Below are positions 18,989-28,308 of a stretch of DNA of 64,000 nucleotides, piece after piece. Each line of letters starts with the position of its first letter. The stretch's first letter is position 1. The stretch covers positions 1,017,041 through 1,081,040 of the forward strand of contig NZ_CP019434.1 in the NCBI RefSeq assembly GCF_001975725.1, read 5' to 3'. Both the position numbers and the translations under genes were made by a program. The notes below the pieces were generated by a model. It saw nothing but the letters and a program-made list of their open reading frames with translations. It did no database searches and was not told the origin of the DNA. Source of the DNA: Acidihalobacter ferrooxydans (lineage in GTDB: Bacteria; Pseudomonadota; Gammaproteobacteria; DSM-5130; Acidihalobacteraceae).

Positions 18989-20368
18989 TTATTTCTGCAA
19001 GGCGTATTTCTGCACGCGGTAGCGCAGTGTTTCGCGGCTGACGCCGAGCGTGCGGGCAGCGGCGGAGAGGTTGCCGTCGTGCCGGTCAAGAGTGTGTTCG
19101 ATGACGCGCCGCTCGATGTCGTCGAGCGTCAGGCTGCCGTCGAGGGGCAGTTCCAGCATCGGCCCGCCCGGCCAGGCGATGGGGCAGGGGCTTGTGGTGC
19201 ACAACTGGAGCCAGCGTGTAGACAGTTGCGGGCCTTCGCTGAGCAAGACGCTGCGTTCGATGACATTGCGCAGTTCGCGCACGTTGCCGGGCCAGTTGTA
19301 CCGCTTGAGTTCGGCCATCATGTCGTCCGGAATCCTTTGCAGTTCCTTGCCGGCAATGGCGCTGAATTCGGCCACAAAGGCGGGCACGAGCTGTTCGAGG
19401 TCTTGCGGGCGCTCGCGCAGCGGCGGCAACTGGATGCGGAACACGCTCATGCGGTGATAGAGATCGGCGCGGAACGAGCCTTGCGCGACGCAGGCGGCGA
19501 GATCGCGGTGGGTGGCGGCGATAATCTGGGCGTCGACGCGGATTTCACGGGCGCCGCCGAGGCGTCGGATGCTGCGTTCTTCGATGGCGGTGAGCAGTTT
19601 GGCTTGCAGGTGGGTGTCCAGATCGCCGATTTCATCGAGGAACAGGGTGCCGCCATCGGCCTGTTCGAACAGGCCGGCATGGCGGCCGTGCGCGCCGGTG
19701 AACGCGCCGGCCTCATGGCCGAACAGTTCGGCCTCGATCAGCTCGCGCGGCAGCGCGGCGCAGTTCAGGTGGACGAACGGGCCTTCGCTGCGTGCGCCGG
19801 TGTGATGCAGGATGCGCGCGGCCAGACCCTTGCCGGTGCCCGTCTCGCCAGCCAGCAGCAGGGAGGTGAACGGCGCCTGCGCCAGGCGGCGCAACAGTTC
19901 CTGCACCTGGCGGTTGGCCGGGCTGTCGCCGAGCATGGCCTCGGGGCGGTAACGCTGGCTGCCGGCCTGCTGCTCGCGCTCCAGGCGGCGATGCGCGCGC
20001 GCCGCGCGGGCGGCGCCGGCGACCACGAGGTCGAGCCGGTCGCGCGGGCAGGGCTTTTCCAGAAATTCGTGCGCGCCCAGGCGCAACGCGCGAACCGAGT
20101 CCGGGACGCTGCCGTAACCGGTGAGAAAGATCCATTCCGAGCGATGCCCGGCCTCGCGCAGGCGTTCCAGCAGGTCGAGCGCGCTGCCGTCGGGCAGGCT
20201 CATGTCGGAAAGCACGACCAGGGGCTGAGGGGTGCTCGCGAGCAATTCGCGCTCGGCGTCGGCGAGTGTTCCGGCCAGGGTGGCGTCCCAGTTCTCACGC
20301 TTGAAGTGGCGCAGGAGTTCCTGGCCGAGCAGGGCTTCGTCTTCAATGATGAAAAGGGTGTCGGTCAT
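18989..20368 (-). CDS. NtrC-family sigma-54 response regulator
   Basis: A 459-residue activator with a receiver domain (acidic pair E9/D10, phospho-acceptor D55, lysine in FLEKP), a sigma-54 interaction AAA+ domain with Walker A GETGTGKG, the diagnostic GAFTGA loop and Walker B LFLDEIGD, and a C-terminal Fis-type helix-turn-helix (SAAARTLGVSRETLRYRV). It lies 68 nt after its kinase and directly before cydDC. Sigma-54-like promoters with paired palindromes upstream of all three cydA genes make those its probable targets. This is inferred from position only. Confidence 0.92.
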   Translation of the reverse strand: MTDTLFIIEDEALLGQELLRHFKRENWDATLAGTLADAERELLASTPQPLVVLSDMSLPDGSALDLLERLREAGHRSEWIFLTGYGSVPDSVRALRLGAHEFLEKPCPRDRLDLVVAGAARAARAHRRLEREQQAGSQRYRPEAMLGDSPANRQVQELLRRLAQAPFTSLLLAGETGTGKGLAARILHHTGARSEGPFVHLNCAALPRELIEAELFGHEAGAFTGAHGRHAGLFEQADGGTLFLDEIGDLDTHLQAKLLTAIEERSIRRLGGAREIRVDAQIIAATHRDLAACVAQGSFRADLYHRMSVFRIQLPPLRERPQDLEQLVPAFVAEFSAIAGKELQRIPDDMMAELKRYNWPGNVRELRNVIERSVLLSEGPQLSTRWLQLCTTSPCPIAWPGGPMLELPLDGSLTLDDIERRVIEHTLDRHDGNLSAAARTLGVSRETLRYRVQKYALQK

Positions 20369-20436
20369 GGTGCTCAGGCTGAGGTGATGTCAGTGGTTTT
20401 CCATTGTGCCAGATCATGTTGCCGGGCGATTCATGC

Positions 20437-21888
20437 TCAGCAGTCGGGGGCCTGCCGCGACGCCGGGCAGGCCAATACGAGCAGTGCGCGGGCACCGCCC
20501 TCGGGGCGGTTGGACAGCGTCAGCCGCCCCTGATTTTCATGCGCGAAACGCTGCACGGAAACCAGCCCAAGACCGGTGCCGCCTGGCTTGTCGGTGGTGA
20601 ACAGTTGCGGGCCCTGCTTGAGCATGGCTGCTGGAAAGCCGGGACCATTGTCTTCGACAATGATGCGCAGCTCATCGGCGACGCGCCCGGCTTGCACGCG
20701 GACTTCGCCGTTTTTGTCGCTGACGGCTTCGCAGGCATTTGAAATCAGGTTGTCCAGGGCGAGCCGGAGGCCGACTTCGGGAACCCGACAGCACAGTTTC
20801 GTCGGCGTTTCGATGCGCAGACGGCAATGGCCCTCGAAACGCAGTTGTTGCAGCCGGGCGATGGCCTGAAACTGCGTGGCGATGTCCACCGGGGTGGCCG
20901 CTTCGGGCTGCTGGCGCACACGCGCAAGCTGGGCATTGAGTGTGTCGACGAGACGATCGACTTCGGCGCCGACCAGTTGCAGCCGTTCACGCAGCTCGGG
21001 CGATTCGCAGTCGTTTTCCAGATTGTGCAGCGCGAGACGCACCCCGGCCAGGGGGTTGCGCAGGTCGTGGGCCAGGCTGGCGGCGAGTTCGCCGGCCGCG
21101 GCCAGGCGCTCAGCGCGAGTGAGGGCGCTTTGCGTGAGCATCAGTGAACGGGTCGTTTCGGCTACGGCAGTGGCCAGTTCGCGTTCGCGGCCGCGATGCG
21201 CGCTTTCGAGTTCCTGCAGTCGACCGACCAGCTGATTGTAGCTGTTGAACAGTGGCCGCAGCACCGGCGTCAGCTCGTCCGCGGGCAGCGGTCGGTAGGT
21301 CCGGTCCGAGAGGCTGACAAGCAGTTCGGCCAGGTGTTCGAGGGGTGCGACGAGTCGCCCGCGCAAGGCGTTGAGCAACGCGATAATGATGAACGGAAAT
21401 ACCAGTAGCGTGGTCAGGGACAGTTGCAGCGCGTGCAGCCCGGAGGTTTTGACCGCTTCGAAACGGCGCAGGTCGGAGGCGTTTTCCGCGGCGATGGCGT
21501 TGCTGAGCAATTTGCGCGCGCGCGGAAGCTGTGCGTTGGCGGTCGGCTGACGTAGCAGCGCGGCTGCTTCGCGCAAATCATCGGGCGTGTTGGCCTGCAT
21601 CCAGACGGGTGCCGTTGCCAGTTGATCGATCCGGCGGCTCAGTGGCCCCAGCGCCGCTGGCGGCGACGCGAGGCGGGCAGCAGCCTGCTCAAGTCGGCTC
21701 AGTTCCTGGACGTGGCGATACAGGGGATCGAAACGCTGCAGCCCGGTATACAAGAGGAACACGATCACGGCCATGGTCGCAGTCACCAGTAAGGTGCTGA
21801 GCAACACCGGCAGCCAGAGCGGCTGCGTGACCAGCAGGCGCAGGGCCTGACTGGGGGTGCGGGTGAGGCGTTCGTATTTGATGGGCAT
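20437..21888 (-). CDS. Membrane sensor histidine kinase
   Basis: A 483-residue kinase with two membrane segments (about residues 25-48 and 160-180) flanking a helical periplasmic sensor of about 110 residues, a linker, the H-box SLAHDLRNPL (about residue 282), N-box NLISNACEA, G1 DNGPGF and G2 GGTGLGL. It is the cognate partner of the adjacent NtrC-type regulator. The ligand is not predictable. Context suggests a redox, quinone or respiratory-inhibitor signal. It starts directly after the stop of the upstream small membrane protein. Confidence 0.9.
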   Translation of the reverse strand: MPIKYERLTRTPSQALRLLVTQPLWLPVLLSTLLVTATMAVIVFLLYTGLQRFDPLYRHVQELSRLEQAAARLASPPAALGPLSRRIDQLATAPVWMQANTPDDLREAAALLRQPTANAQLPRARKLLSNAIAAENASDLRRFEAVKTSGLHALQLSLTTLLVFPFIIIALLNALRGRLVAPLEHLAELLVSLSDRTYRPLPADELTPVLRPLFNSYNQLVGRLQELESAHRGRERELATAVAETTRSLMLTQSALTRAERLAAAGELAASLAHDLRNPLAGVRLALHNLENDCESPELRERLQLVGAEVDRLVDTLNAQLARVRQQPEAATPVDIATQFQAIARLQQLRFEGHCRLRIETPTKLCCRVPEVGLRLALDNLISNACEAVSDKNGEVRVQAGRVADELRIIVEDNGPGFPAAMLKQGPQLFTTDKPGGTGLGLVSVQRFAHENQGRLTLSNRPEGGARALLVLACPASRQAPDC

Positions 21889-22125
21889 TCAATGCTCTTG
21901 ACTGGCGCGCAGGCATTTTATTTCAGCGCGCAGCAGCAGACCATACAGAAAAAGGATGAAGACAATCATGCCCGCAGCGGCGATGCGCAGCCCCATGCTC
22001 ATATCGAAAATGATCGTGACCAGGGTGACCCCGAAGATCGGGCCAACCAGGAACAGTCCGAACAGGCGCAGATTCCAGGCCGCTTGTAGGGCGAGATTGT
22101 CGAATTGTCGGGCGGGAGTTTTCAT
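21889..22125 (-). CDS. Small two-helix membrane protein upstream of the kinase
   Basis: A 78-residue protein with two hydrophobic segments (about residues 18-40 and 45-66) and a basic/acidic C-terminus. Its stop codon abuts the kinase ATG with no gap, so the two are translated together. I do not recognise a family. It may be an accessory to the sensor kinase. A stretch of about 200 bp upstream (22126-22323) holds no gene and should carry the operon promoter. Confidence 0.65.
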   Translation of the reverse strand: MKTPARQFDNLALQAAWNLRLFGLFLVGPIFGVTLVTIIFDMSMGLRIAAAGMIVFILFLYGLLLRAEIKCLRASQEH

Positions 22126-22323
22126 CGCGCAGTGTCATGGGTCGGCATAGTGGGAGTCCGTTCAGCATAGCGGATTCTGTCGCAGCGGTTTCGCCGGAAC
22201 GACCCGCTGGCACTAGCTCAGGCGCTTCCAGTCGCGTCAGCGTCGGAGCAACGCCATGCATTGGGGACGGTGTTGGAGGCTTGCATGCGCTTGATCGGCT
22301 CTGGCATGCGCAGCGTGCGGTAT

Positions 22324-22352
22324 ACCACGGTGGGCAGGACGCCCACCGTGGT
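22324..22352 (-). terminator. Hairpin after cydB1
   Basis: A 12-bp perfect stem (CCACGGTGGGC with its complement and one extra A-T pair) with a 5-nt loop starts 10 nt beyond the cydB1 stop. No U-run follows, so it is either a Rho-assisted terminator or a 3' stabiliser. Confidence 0.6.
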
Positions 22353-22361
22353 GTCCGGGGC

Positions 22362-23435
22362 TCAGTGCCCGTAAGCGACCAGCTTGGTGACGCGACCGCG
22401 AAACACCCACCATTGATAGGCGTTGTACATGATCATAATCGGGAAGAAGCCGATCATGGCCATGGTGAAGGTGATGATCGAAACGTTCGGGCTGGCGCCG
22501 CTGAAGATCGTCCAGGTGTTGGGCACGATCCACGGGAACATGGTTGCCATCATGCCACCCCACATCAGCGTCACGACCAGATTCAGCCAGAGAATGGCTG
22601 CCAGGTCGTGCCCTTTGGCCGTGGCCATGCGCGATTTGATGGCGGCGAACACGGTGGCGAGCAACACCAGCAGCCACGCCCACCAGTACGCTCCCAGCCA
22701 TTTGTGGACCGCCCAGGGGAACAGGAAGATGCTCCACACCACGGTGATCACGACTGCGGCCAACGCCAGGTAGAAAGAGGTGTTGGCCCAGGTCAGCGCC
22801 GTTTCACGCACGGGGCAGTGTTTCTCGAAGCGGGCGCGGATGAACAGGCCGCCGGCCAGCGCGACCGCGATCAGCGCGCCGAACCCGGTCCAGACGCTGA
22901 ACGGCGAGATGAACGCCAGGGGGCTGCCGGAATAGGTCGGCAGAGTGAACGGTCCGAGGTTCGCATGCGCGTTGCCCGGGTGCAGCGAGGTCATGGGGAA
23001 ACCGAGCAGTACAGCGCCCATCGCCATGCCGGCGAAATACGGCGTGACCAGGCTGCCGAAGCCGAACATGAAACCCCAGAAACGCTTGCTGCTCTCGGCG
23101 TGGTGATAGAACTCCAGCGAAATGGCCCGGCTGATGATGCCCCACAAGGCCAGCGCCAGCGGCACCATCAGAAAATGGAAGGCCGAGCCGTAGACAAAGG
23201 GGAAGGTGCCGAACATCACGCCGCCGGCGACCACCAGCCAGGTCTCGTTGGCGTCCCAGGTGCCGGCCATGGAGGCCATGATGGCGCCTTTTTCCTGCGG
23301 ATCCTTGATGAACAAAGAGATCACGCCGGCGCCGAGATCGGCGCCGTCGAGAACCAGGTAGGCCAGGAAACTGAAGCCGAGCAGAGCCCACCACGCGGTG
23401 GCGAGTATCTCCTGCATGGCAGATAAATGTTGCAT
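22362..23435 (-). CDS. cydB: Cytochrome bd-type (cyanide-insensitive) quinol oxidase subunit II, copy 1
   Basis: A 357-residue polytopic membrane protein with the N-terminal LDGADLGAG and GTWDANETWLVVAGG motifs of CydB/CioB. It is the second subunit of the quinol oxidase whose catalytic haems sit in CydA. It follows cydA1 after 49 nt. It is intact, unlike the remnant at 25249-25494, which matches its first 75 codons closely. No cydX-like small gene follows. Shorter length than E. coli CydB (379) fits the CIO group. Confidence 0.93.
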   Translation of the reverse strand: MQHLSAMQEILATAWWALLGFSFLAYLVLDGADLGAGVISLFIKDPQEKGAIMASMAGTWDANETWLVVAGGVMFGTFPFVYGSAFHFLMVPLALALWGIISRAISLEFYHHAESSKRFWGFMFGFGSLVTPYFAGMAMGAVLLGFPMTSLHPGNAHANLGPFTLPTYSGSPLAFISPFSVWTGFGALIAVALAGGLFIRARFEKHCPVRETALTWANTSFYLALAAVVITVVWSIFLFPWAVHKWLGAYWWAWLLVLLATVFAAIKSRMATAKGHDLAAILWLNLVVTLMWGGMMATMFPWIVPNTWTIFSGASPNVSIITFTMAMIGFFPIMIMYNAYQWWVFRGRVTKLVAYGH

Positions 23436-23484
23436 GATCGATTACTCCTAAATGATTTAAAGAGTTTAAGAGACACAGCCGCAC

Positions 23485-24930
23485 TCAGGCCGGGCGGACA
23501 TAGCGCGGCGATGCGCTTTCGTCGTGCGAGGGTTCTTCGAGATGACCGAGGTGCTCGTGACCTTCCCCGACCACCGGGCTGTCCATGTCGGGACCCTTGC
23601 GGATGATCTTGGAGAAGAAGTACCAGGTGCCACCCCATACAGTGAGCTCGAAGATGACGTAACCGGCCAACCAGAAAATTTCCTGGCCGACGGTCATCGG
23701 GCTCATGCCCTGTGCGGTGCGCATCAGGCCATAGACGATCCACGGCTGACGGGCGATCTCACGCGTCCACCAGCCGGTCCAGATCGCCAGATAGGGGAGG
23801 AAGGCGCTGAACACCAGGGTGCGGAGGAACCACTTGTTCTTCGCGATGCTGCTGATCGACAGGCGACCTTTGAACGCCAGCCATGCAGCCCACAGGGCGA
23901 CGAACCACAGGAAGAAGCCGATCGCGACCATGACGCGGAAGGAGTAGAACGGAATCACCACGGGCGGACGGTCCTTGGGAGCGATGGTGTCCATGCCGGG
24001 CACCTTGCCGTTGAGCGTATGCGTTTCGAGCATGCTCAACACATGCGGAATGGTGATTGCCCAGGCATTGCCGTTGCCTTCGGCGTTCGGCCAGGCCAGC
24101 AGATGCCAGCCGGTGTTGGGCGACCCATCCTTGTTAAGCGTATGGTAATGCCCCTCCATCGAGGCCAGTGCGGCGGGCTGATCGTGCGCGATGACCACCC
24201 CCAGTGTATCGCCTAGCCAGATCTGGAAGGGCACGACCAGCACGGCGGCGAGCAGGGCGTATTTCAGCGGACGGGCGAACAGATCCACATGGCGCCCCTT
24301 GAGCACGAACCAGGCGGACACGCCGGCGACGAAGAACAACGCCAGCACGATGCCGGCCACTACCATATGTGGCACCGCCCACACCATGTCCGGGGTGAAG
24401 ATCGCGGTATACCAGTTGGTGACGTGGAATGAGCCGTCCTGCAGTTTGACGCCGCGCGGGGTCTGCATCCAGGAATTGGCGATCAGAATCCACATCGCCG
24501 AGAGCAGGGACGAAAGCACCACGTTGAAGGTGGCGAACAGGTGCATCTTCTTGCCGATCTTGCCCCAGCCAAACACCATCAGACCGAGAAAACCGGCCTC
24601 ATACATAAAGGCCGTGATGGTTTCGTAGCCGAGGATCTGACCGAAGAAGGGTCCGGCGGCCTGCGAAAACGGCCCGAACAGAATCCCGAAGGACATCTCC
24701 ATGGTCACGCCGGTAGCCACACCGGCGCCGAAGTTGACAATGAACAGCTTTTCGAAGAAGCGATTTAGTCGGTACCAGTGCTCTTCGTTGGTTTTCATCC
24801 AGCGCCATTCAGAGAACAACAGCAAGGGTGCCAAGCCGAAGGTCAGTGGCGGATACAGGATGTGCATCGATGTGATCCACGCGAAATCAAATCGCGCGAG
24901 CAGCACCGATAGGGTGTTTTCCAACAGCAT
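23485..24930 (-). CDS. cydA: Cytochrome bd-type (cyanide-insensitive) quinol oxidase subunit I, copy 1
   Basis: A 481-residue CydA/CioA. Visible are the conserved segment MEMSFGILFGP...FFGQILGYE with proton-path glutamates and the Q-loop end REIARQPW. The length and the ARQPW variant fit the short-Q-loop, cyanide-insensitive group. The start at 24930 (MLLENTL) has GGAGGATC upstream. The longer open frame runs through the promoter. It is nearly identical to the copy at 25536-26981. A sigma-54-like promoter lies about 90-105 nt upstream. Confidence 0.94.
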   Translation of the reverse strand: MLLENTLSVLLARFDFAWITSMHILYPPLTFGLAPLLLFSEWRWMKTNEEHWYRLNRFFEKLFIVNFGAGVATGVTMEMSFGILFGPFSQAAGPFFGQILGYETITAFMYEAGFLGLMVFGWGKIGKKMHLFATFNVVLSSLLSAMWILIANSWMQTPRGVKLQDGSFHVTNWYTAIFTPDMVWAVPHMVVAGIVLALFFVAGVSAWFVLKGRHVDLFARPLKYALLAAVLVVPFQIWLGDTLGVVIAHDQPAALASMEGHYHTLNKDGSPNTGWHLLAWPNAEGNGNAWAITIPHVLSMLETHTLNGKVPGMDTIAPKDRPPVVIPFYSFRVMVAIGFFLWFVALWAAWLAFKGRLSISSIAKNKWFLRTLVFSAFLPYLAIWTGWWTREIARQPWIVYGLMRTAQGMSPMTVGQEIFWLAGYVIFELTVWGGTWYFFSKIIRKGPDMDSPVVGEGHEHLGHLEEPSHDESASPRYVRPA

Positions 24931-25019
24931 TGGGTTGATCCTCCATGACGTTTTGTGAAGAAGAACTTCGTGTAGTGAAGATGAACTTCGTAGATTTAGC
25001 CGAAGCCGATCACTAAACT

Positions 25020-25036
25020 TGCATAACCAATGCCAA
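25020..25036 (-). promoter_or_regulatory. Putative sigma-54 promoter of cydA1
   Basis: On the minus strand TTGGCATTGGTTATGCA has GG and GC separated by exactly 10 nt, as required for -24/-12 elements (consensus TGGCACG-N4-TTGC). The start would lie near 25009, leaving about 80 nt of leader. The same 17 bases precede cydA2. Confidence 0.7.
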
Positions 25037-25087
25037 CTACAAGTTATTGATAGATAAGAGGAGGATCGCAAATGTGAGTGGCGAAAT

Positions 25088-25133
25088 TGTTGATATGAAC
25101 CACCATGACCAATCAGCATGGTTGATATAAACC
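25088..25133. promoter_or_regulatory. Paired palindromic activator sites of cydA1
   Basis: TGTTGATATGAACC (25088-25101) and GGTTGATATAAACC (25120-25133) fit the palindrome GGTTnATATnAACC. Their centres are 32 bp apart, about three helical turns, and the nearer site is 54 bp upstream of the -24 element. This is a normal position for a sigma-54 enhancer. Confidence 0.65.
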
Positions 25134-25248
25134 AATTCGGGGGCGTTCAGGAAGTCCTGAATAAAGAGTGGAAATACAACGAGAAGGGGGGAGTGACAGG
25201 GTCAAGGGTTTTGAGATAACCCCCGTTAAGTGGCTTTTTCCCTGTTCA

Positions 25249-25494
25249 TCAGACGAAGGGGAAGGCGCCGAATATCACGCCGCCGGCGACCACCAGCCAG
25301 GTCTCGTTGGCGTCCCAGGTGCCGGCCATGGAGGCCATGATGGCGCCTTTTTCCTGCGGATCCTTGATGAACAAAGAGATCACGCCGGCGCCGAGATCGG
25401 CGCCGGCGTGAACCAGGTAAGCCAGGAAACTGAAGCCGAGCAGGGCCTATCACTCGGTGGCAAGTACCTCCTGTATGCCAGATAAATGTTGCAT
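25249..25494 (-). pseudogene. cydB remnant (first ~75 codons, with two stops)
   Basis: Translation from ATG 25494 follows CydB1 almost exactly (MQHLSGIQEVLAT... GTWDANETWLVVAGG). The two tryptophan codons 15-16 of CydB1 are TGA and TAG here, and homology ends after FPFV near 25252. It lies 41 nt after cydA2 where an intact cydB would start. It is the scar of a partial tandem duplication, so cydA2 has no cydB of its own. Confidence 0.9.
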
Positions 25495-25535
25495 GATCGA
25501 TGACTCCTCAATGATTTAAAGAGACACAGCCTCAC

Positions 25536-26981
25536 TCAGGCCGGGCGCACATAGCTCGGCGGAGCGCTTTCGTCGTGCGAGGGTGCTTCGAGATGACCGA
25601 GATGCTCGTGACCTTCCCCGACCATCGGGCTGTCCATGTCGGGACCCTTGCGGATGATCTTGGAGATGAAGTACCAGGCACCGCCCCACACGGTGAGTTC
25701 GAAGATGATGTAACCGGCCAACCAGAAAATCTCCTGGCCGACGGTCATCGGGCTCATGCCCTGCGCGACACGCATCTGGCCGTAGACGATCCACGGCTGA
25801 CGGGCGATTTCGCGCGTCCACCAGCCGGTCCAGACCGCCAGATAGGGCAGGAAGGCGCTGAACACCAAGGTGCGGAGGAACCACTTGTTCTTCGCGACGC
25901 TGCTGATCGACAGGCGGCCTTTGAACGCCAGCCAGGCGGCCCACAGGGCGACGAACCACAGGAAGAAGCCGATCGCGACCATGACGCGGAATGCATAGAA
26001 CGGAATCACCACGGGCGGACGGTCTTTGGGAGCGATGCTGTCCATGCCGGGCACCTTGCCGTTGAGCGTATGCGTTTCGAGCAGGCTCAGCACATGCGGA
26101 ATGGTGATTGCCCAGGCATTGCCGGTGTGATCGGCATTCGGCCAGGCCAGCAGATGCCAGCCGGTGTTGGGCGACCCATCCTTGTTGAGCGTATGGTAAT
26201 GTCCCTCCATCGAGGCCAGTGCGGCGGGCTGATCGTGCGCAACGACCACCCCCTGGGAATCGCCCAGCCAGATCTGGAAGGGTGCGACCAGCACGGCGGC
26301 GAGCAGGGCGTATTTCAGCGGACGAGCGAACAGATCCACATGGCGCCCCTTGAGCACGAACCAGGCGGACACGCCGGCGATGAAGAACAGCGACAACTCA
26401 AGACCGGCCGTCACCATATGTGGCACCGCCCAGACGGCGTCGGGGCTAAAGATGGCGTCGAACCAGTTGATGACATGGAATGAGCCATCTACCAGCTTGA
26501 CGCCGCTAGGGGTCTGCATCCAGGAGTTTGCCATCACAATCCACATCGCCGAGAGCAGGGACGAGAGTGCAACGTTGAAGGTGGCGAACAGGTGCATCTT
26601 CTTGCCGATCCTGCCCCAGCCGAACACCATCAGGCCGATGAAACCAGCCTCATACATAAAGGCCGTGATGGTTTCATAGCCGAGGATCTGACCGAAGTAC
26701 GGTCCGGCAGCCTGCGAAAACGGGCCGAACAGGATGCCGAAGGCCATTTCCATAGTCACGCCGGTGGCCACGCCGGCGCCGAAGTTGACGATGAAGATTT
26801 TTTCGAAAAACCGGGTGAGCCGGTACCAGTGCTCTTCGTTGGTTTTCATCCAGCGCCATTCGGCGAAGACCAGCCACGTCGCCAAGCCGAAAGTCAGTGG
26901 CGGATACAGGATATGCATTGTGGTGATCCACGCGAAATCGAAGCGCGCGAGCAGCACCGGTAGGGTGTTTTCTAACAGCAT
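25536..26981 (-). CDS. cydA: Cytochrome bd-type quinol oxidase subunit I, copy 2 (orphan)
   Basis: A 481-residue CydA nearly identical to copy 1 through most of its length, with the same MEMAFGILFGP and REIARQPW motifs. Differences cluster around the periplasmic stretch encoded near 26380-26520. The start at 26981 has GGAGGATC upstream as in copy 1. It is followed only by the broken cydB remnant, so any product must pair with CydB1 or CydB3, or remain unassembled. The preserved frame and different residues argue that it is not simply decaying. Confidence 0.93.
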   Translation of the reverse strand: MLLENTLPVLLARFDFAWITTMHILYPPLTFGLATWLVFAEWRWMKTNEEHWYRLTRFFEKIFIVNFGAGVATGVTMEMAFGILFGPFSQAAGPYFGQILGYETITAFMYEAGFIGLMVFGWGRIGKKMHLFATFNVALSSLLSAMWIVMANSWMQTPSGVKLVDGSFHVINWFDAIFSPDAVWAVPHMVTAGLELSLFFIAGVSAWFVLKGRHVDLFARPLKYALLAAVLVAPFQIWLGDSQGVVVAHDQPAALASMEGHYHTLNKDGSPNTGWHLLAWPNADHTGNAWAITIPHVLSLLETHTLNGKVPGMDSIAPKDRPPVVIPFYAFRVMVAIGFFLWFVALWAAWLAFKGRLSISSVAKNKWFLRTLVFSAFLPYLAVWTGWWTREIARQPWIVYGQMRVAQGMSPMTVGQEIFWLAGYIIFELTVWGGAWYFISKIIRKGPDMDSPMVGEGHEHLGHLEAPSHDESAPPSYVRPA

Positions 26982-27050
26982 TGGTTTGATCCTCCATGAC
27001 GTTTAGTGGAGATGAACTTCGTGGTTCTTGCTGAAGTCGTTCATCAACGC

Positions 27051-27067
27051 TGCATAACCAATGCCAA
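27051..27067 (-). promoter_or_regulatory. Putative sigma-54 promoter of cydA2
   Basis: TTGGCATTGGTTATGCA on the minus strand, identical over 17 bases to the cydA1 promoter, with the GG-N10-GC spacing. It lies 70-86 nt upstream of the cydA2 start. Confidence 0.7.
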
Positions 27068-27118
27068 TTACAAGTTATTGATATATATGTATAGTCTAGA
27101 ATAGATGAGTGACGAAAT

Positions 27119-27164
27119 TGTTGATAAGAGCCACCATGACCAACCAGGTGGGTTGATATAAACC
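27119..27164. promoter_or_regulatory. Paired palindromic activator sites of cydA2
   Basis: TGTTGATAAGAGCC (27119-27132) and GGTTGATATAAACC (27151-27164) repeat the cydA1 layout, with centres 32 bp apart and the nearer site 54 bp from the -24 element. The distal site is identical to its cydA1 counterpart. The proximal one has changed at two bases. Confidence 0.62.
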
Positions 27165-27208
27165 AATTCGGTGTTGCTCAGAAGTCAGAGGAAAAAGTGC
27201 GAAGAGAG

Positions 27209-27236
27209 GGCGGCGCGAGACTGCTCCCGCGCCGCC
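27209..27236 (-). terminator. Terminator-like hairpin after cydB3
   Basis: GGCGGCGCG and CGCGCCGCC form a 9-bp GC stem with a 10-nt loop, starting 8 nt past the cydB3 stop. A five-T run occurs about 12 nt further on the minus strand, so termination may be imperfect. Confidence 0.6.
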
Positions 27237-27243
27237 GGCGTGG

Positions 27244-28281
27244 TCAGTGGCCGTAGGCGGCGAGTTTGGTGATGCGGGCGCGAAACACCCAGATCTGATA
27301 CCAGTTGTACATGATCATCACCGGGAAAAATCCACCCATCGCAAGTGTGAAGGTGAAGATCGAGACGGACGGACTCGCGCCACTGTAGAGGGTCCAGGTG
27401 CCCGGTACGATCCAGGGATACATGGTAGCCATCATTCCGCCCCACATCAGCGTGATGGCGAGGTTGAGCCACAGAATGGCGTTCAGGTCATTGCCCAGCG
27501 CCGAGGCGCGACGCATGCGGATCACGGCGTACACCGTGATCAGGCCGAGCACGATCCAGACCCAGGCATGCGGTCCCAGCCACTTCGAGGACGCCCACGG
27601 GAACGCGAACAGGCTCCATATGACGGTCACGAGCACCGCGGCCAGCGCCAGCCAGAACGTGGTGTTGGTCCAGGTGGCGGCGCGCTTGCGGATCGGACAG
27701 TGCGGCTCGAAGCGGGCGCGCACGAACAGTCCGCCGGCCAGCGCGGCCGCAACCACGGCGCCGATGCCAGTCCAGATACTGAACGGACTGAGGAACAGGA
27801 ACGCGCCGCCGGAGAAGGTCGGCACCGGCCCGGAAGTCATCGGAAAGCCCTTGAGCACGGCGCCGATGGCGACACCTGCGGAGAACACGGCGGTGAGGCT
27901 GGAGACGCCGAAGGCGCGATCCCAGAACACTTTGCTGCGTTCCGCGTGGTGGCGGAACTCCAGCGCCACGGCACGCGTGATGATGCTCCACAGCGCGAAG
28001 GCCAGTGGCACCAGTAGATAGTGAAAGGCCGAGCCGTAGACCAGCGGGAAGGTGCCGAACAGTACGCCGCCTGCGACTACCAGCCAGGTCTCGTTGGCGT
28101 CCCAGGTGCCGGCCATCGCGGCCATGATGGCGCCGCGTTCCTGTTTGTCCCGCAGGAAGAGCGAGAAGATGCCGGCGCCGAGGTCGGCGCCGTCGAGGAT
28201 GATGTAAAGCAGCAGGCTGAGGCCAAGCGCGATCCACCAGGCGAAGGTGATGATTTGTTGCGTTTGCGTCAATGTGTCCAT
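27244..28281 (-). CDS. cydB: Cytochrome bd-type quinol oxidase subunit II, copy 3
   Basis: A 345-residue CydB/CioB with LDGADLGAG, GTWDANETWLVVAGG and the C-terminal ending AAYGH shared with copy 1. It is clearly more divergent from copy 1 than the cydA1/cydA2 pair are from each other, so it is an older paralogue. It follows cydA3 by 27 nt. Together they form a complete quinol oxidase. Confidence 0.93.
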   Translation of the reverse strand: MDTLTQTQQIITFAWWIALGLSLLLYIILDGADLGAGIFSLFLRDKQERGAIMAAMAGTWDANETWLVVAGGVLFGTFPLVYGSAFHYLLVPLAFALWSIITRAVALEFRHHAERSKVFWDRAFGVSSLTAVFSAGVAIGAVLKGFPMTSGPVPTFSGGAFLFLSPFSIWTGIGAVVAAALAGGLFVRARFEPHCPIRKRAATWTNTTFWLALAAVLVTVIWSLFAFPWASSKWLGPHAWVWIVLGLITVYAVIRMRRASALGNDLNAILWLNLAITLMWGGMMATMYPWIVPGTWTLYSGASPSVSIFTFTLAMGGFFPVMIMYNWYQIWVFRARITKLAAYGH

Positions 28282-28308
28282 CGTCTGTCTCCTTGATCGG
28301 TTCGCGGC

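Noticed and set aside
22137-25485. Long plus-strand frames opposite cydB1, cydA1 and the cydB remnant
   Set aside because: Composition rich in Arg, Gly, His and Asp with repeated shadow segments. The minus strand encodes well-conserved oxidase subunits.
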